From JAXHUA01 sp034189695 (GTDB taxonomy: Bacteria > Chloroflexota > Dehalococcoidia > E44-bin15): a stretch of DNA of 13,855 nt. This document shows positions 13,770 through 13,855 of the stretch, one piece after another. The position numbers were made by a program, and so were the translations under genes. The stretch spans positions 1 through 13,855 of the forward strand of contig JAXHUA010000166.1 in the NCBI GenBank assembly GCA_034189695.1, read 5' to 3'. The notes beneath the pieces were generated by a model. The model saw nothing but the letters and a program-made list of their open reading frames with translations. It had not been told where the DNA came from and made no database searches. Every line of letters begins with the position of its first letter. The first letter of the stretch is position 1.

Positions 13770-13855
13770 ATGAGAGGCATGAGTAGAGGCAGCGTGACAG
13801 AGTATACCGAGGTGATGAAGGAGAGGTACGAGAGGGCCAACCGCAACGGGAAAGG
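13770..13855 (+). CDS. IS transposase, N-terminal fragment (3' part outside window)
   Basis: ATG at 13770 opens a frame that remains open to the window edge. It begins MRGMSRGSVTEY and continues with an EVMKERYERANRNGKG helix. The pattern Y-x-x-x-x-x-x-RY-x-x-A-x-R-x-x-KG is what I recall from the N-termini of integrase-type (rve/DDE) transposases that precede a helix-turn-helix, but the catalytic domain is outside the window. ATG at 13779 is an alternative start. The gene is probably the same as the one whose C-terminus ends at 96. Confidence 0.6.
   Translation, partial: MRGMSRGSVTEYTEVMKERYERANRNGK

Larger units (their letters stand above)
13710..13855 (+). mobile_element. Left end of an insertion sequence (continues beyond window)
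   Basis: Two direct composite units, ATTGCCTCA-N8-GTTACCGA (13710-13734) and GTTGCCTCA-N8-GTTACCCA (13745-13769), repeat with a 35-base period. The transposase start codon at 13770 follows the second unit with no gap. The same unit occurs inverted at 55-115, so this is the opposite end of the same IS family, here in the same orientation as the upstream copy. Confidence 0.65.

Noticed and set aside
1..13855. A composite transposon carrying the whole segment
   Set aside because: The outer ends of both IS copies are outside the window, no target duplication can be checked, and the genes between are ordinary housekeeping and metabolic genes.
1..13855. CRISPR arrays, tRNA or rRNA genes, and defence systems
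   Set aside because: No regularly spaced direct repeats beyond the IS-end units, no cloverleaf-like or rRNA-like stretches, and no defence-type nuclease or toxin genes were seen on either strand.

Overview
The window looks like a chromosomal segment of a bacterium of moderately high GC with housekeeping sigma-type promoters (TTGACA/TATAAT-like), strong AAGGAGG ribosome sites and mixed ATG/GTG/TTG starts. The gene mix fits an uncultured Chloroflexota (Dehalococcoidia-like) or similar lineage: an AdoMet decarboxylase with a thermospermine-synthase-like aminopropyltransferase, MaoC/SDR/acyl-CoA dehydrogenase beta-oxidation genes, TldD/PmbA and PcrA. The taxon is an inference. Stop usage is striking: 11 of the 15 gene ends seen here are TAG.

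Layout. Positions 1-115 hold the 3' end of an insertion sequence (transposase C-terminus plus right-end repeats), and 13710-13855 hold the 5' end of what appears to be the same IS family in the same orientation. The window is therefore a single-copy segment between two IS copies, or a contig that stops at repeats on both sides. Positions 116-307 show no gene. At 323-838 (+) lies a MauE/DoxX-type membrane protein, converging on and overlapping a transglutaminase-like/TPR protein (789-1520, -). At 1610-2882 (+) a two-gene polyamine operon carries speD and a thermospermine-synthase-like gene. At 2908-4158 (-) an acyl-CoA dehydrogenase gene is broken by one in-frame amber codon. At 4248-6398 (+) lies the PcrA/UvrD helicase. 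At 6577-9435 (+) a four-gene operon (two MaoC-fold proteins, two tandem SDRs) ends in a clear hairpin terminator. At 9443-13619 (-) a four-gene operon runs tldD - pmbA - HEAT-repeat protein - GNAT acetyltransferase.

How the genes work together. The MaoC/SDR operon resembles peroxisomal multifunctional enzyme 2 split into separate polypeptides (R-specific enoyl-CoA hydratase plus (3R)-hydroxyacyl-CoA dehydrogenase). The acyl-CoA dehydrogenase, on the other side of pcrA, would supply the preceding step if it is functional. SpeD makes decarboxylated AdoMet and the neighbouring enzyme transfers its aminopropyl group to a polyamine. TldD and PmbA form the known TldD/TldE metalloprotease pair. Two genes (mauE-like and pcrA) share a TGnTATAAT box exactly six bases before a GTG start, the geometry of leaderless transcripts. 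I found no CRISPR array, tRNA, rRNA or defence system. The most unusual items are the amber codon in a TAG-rich genome, the leaderless promoter box, the thermospermine-synthase-like enzyme and the compact, iteron-like ends of the IS.
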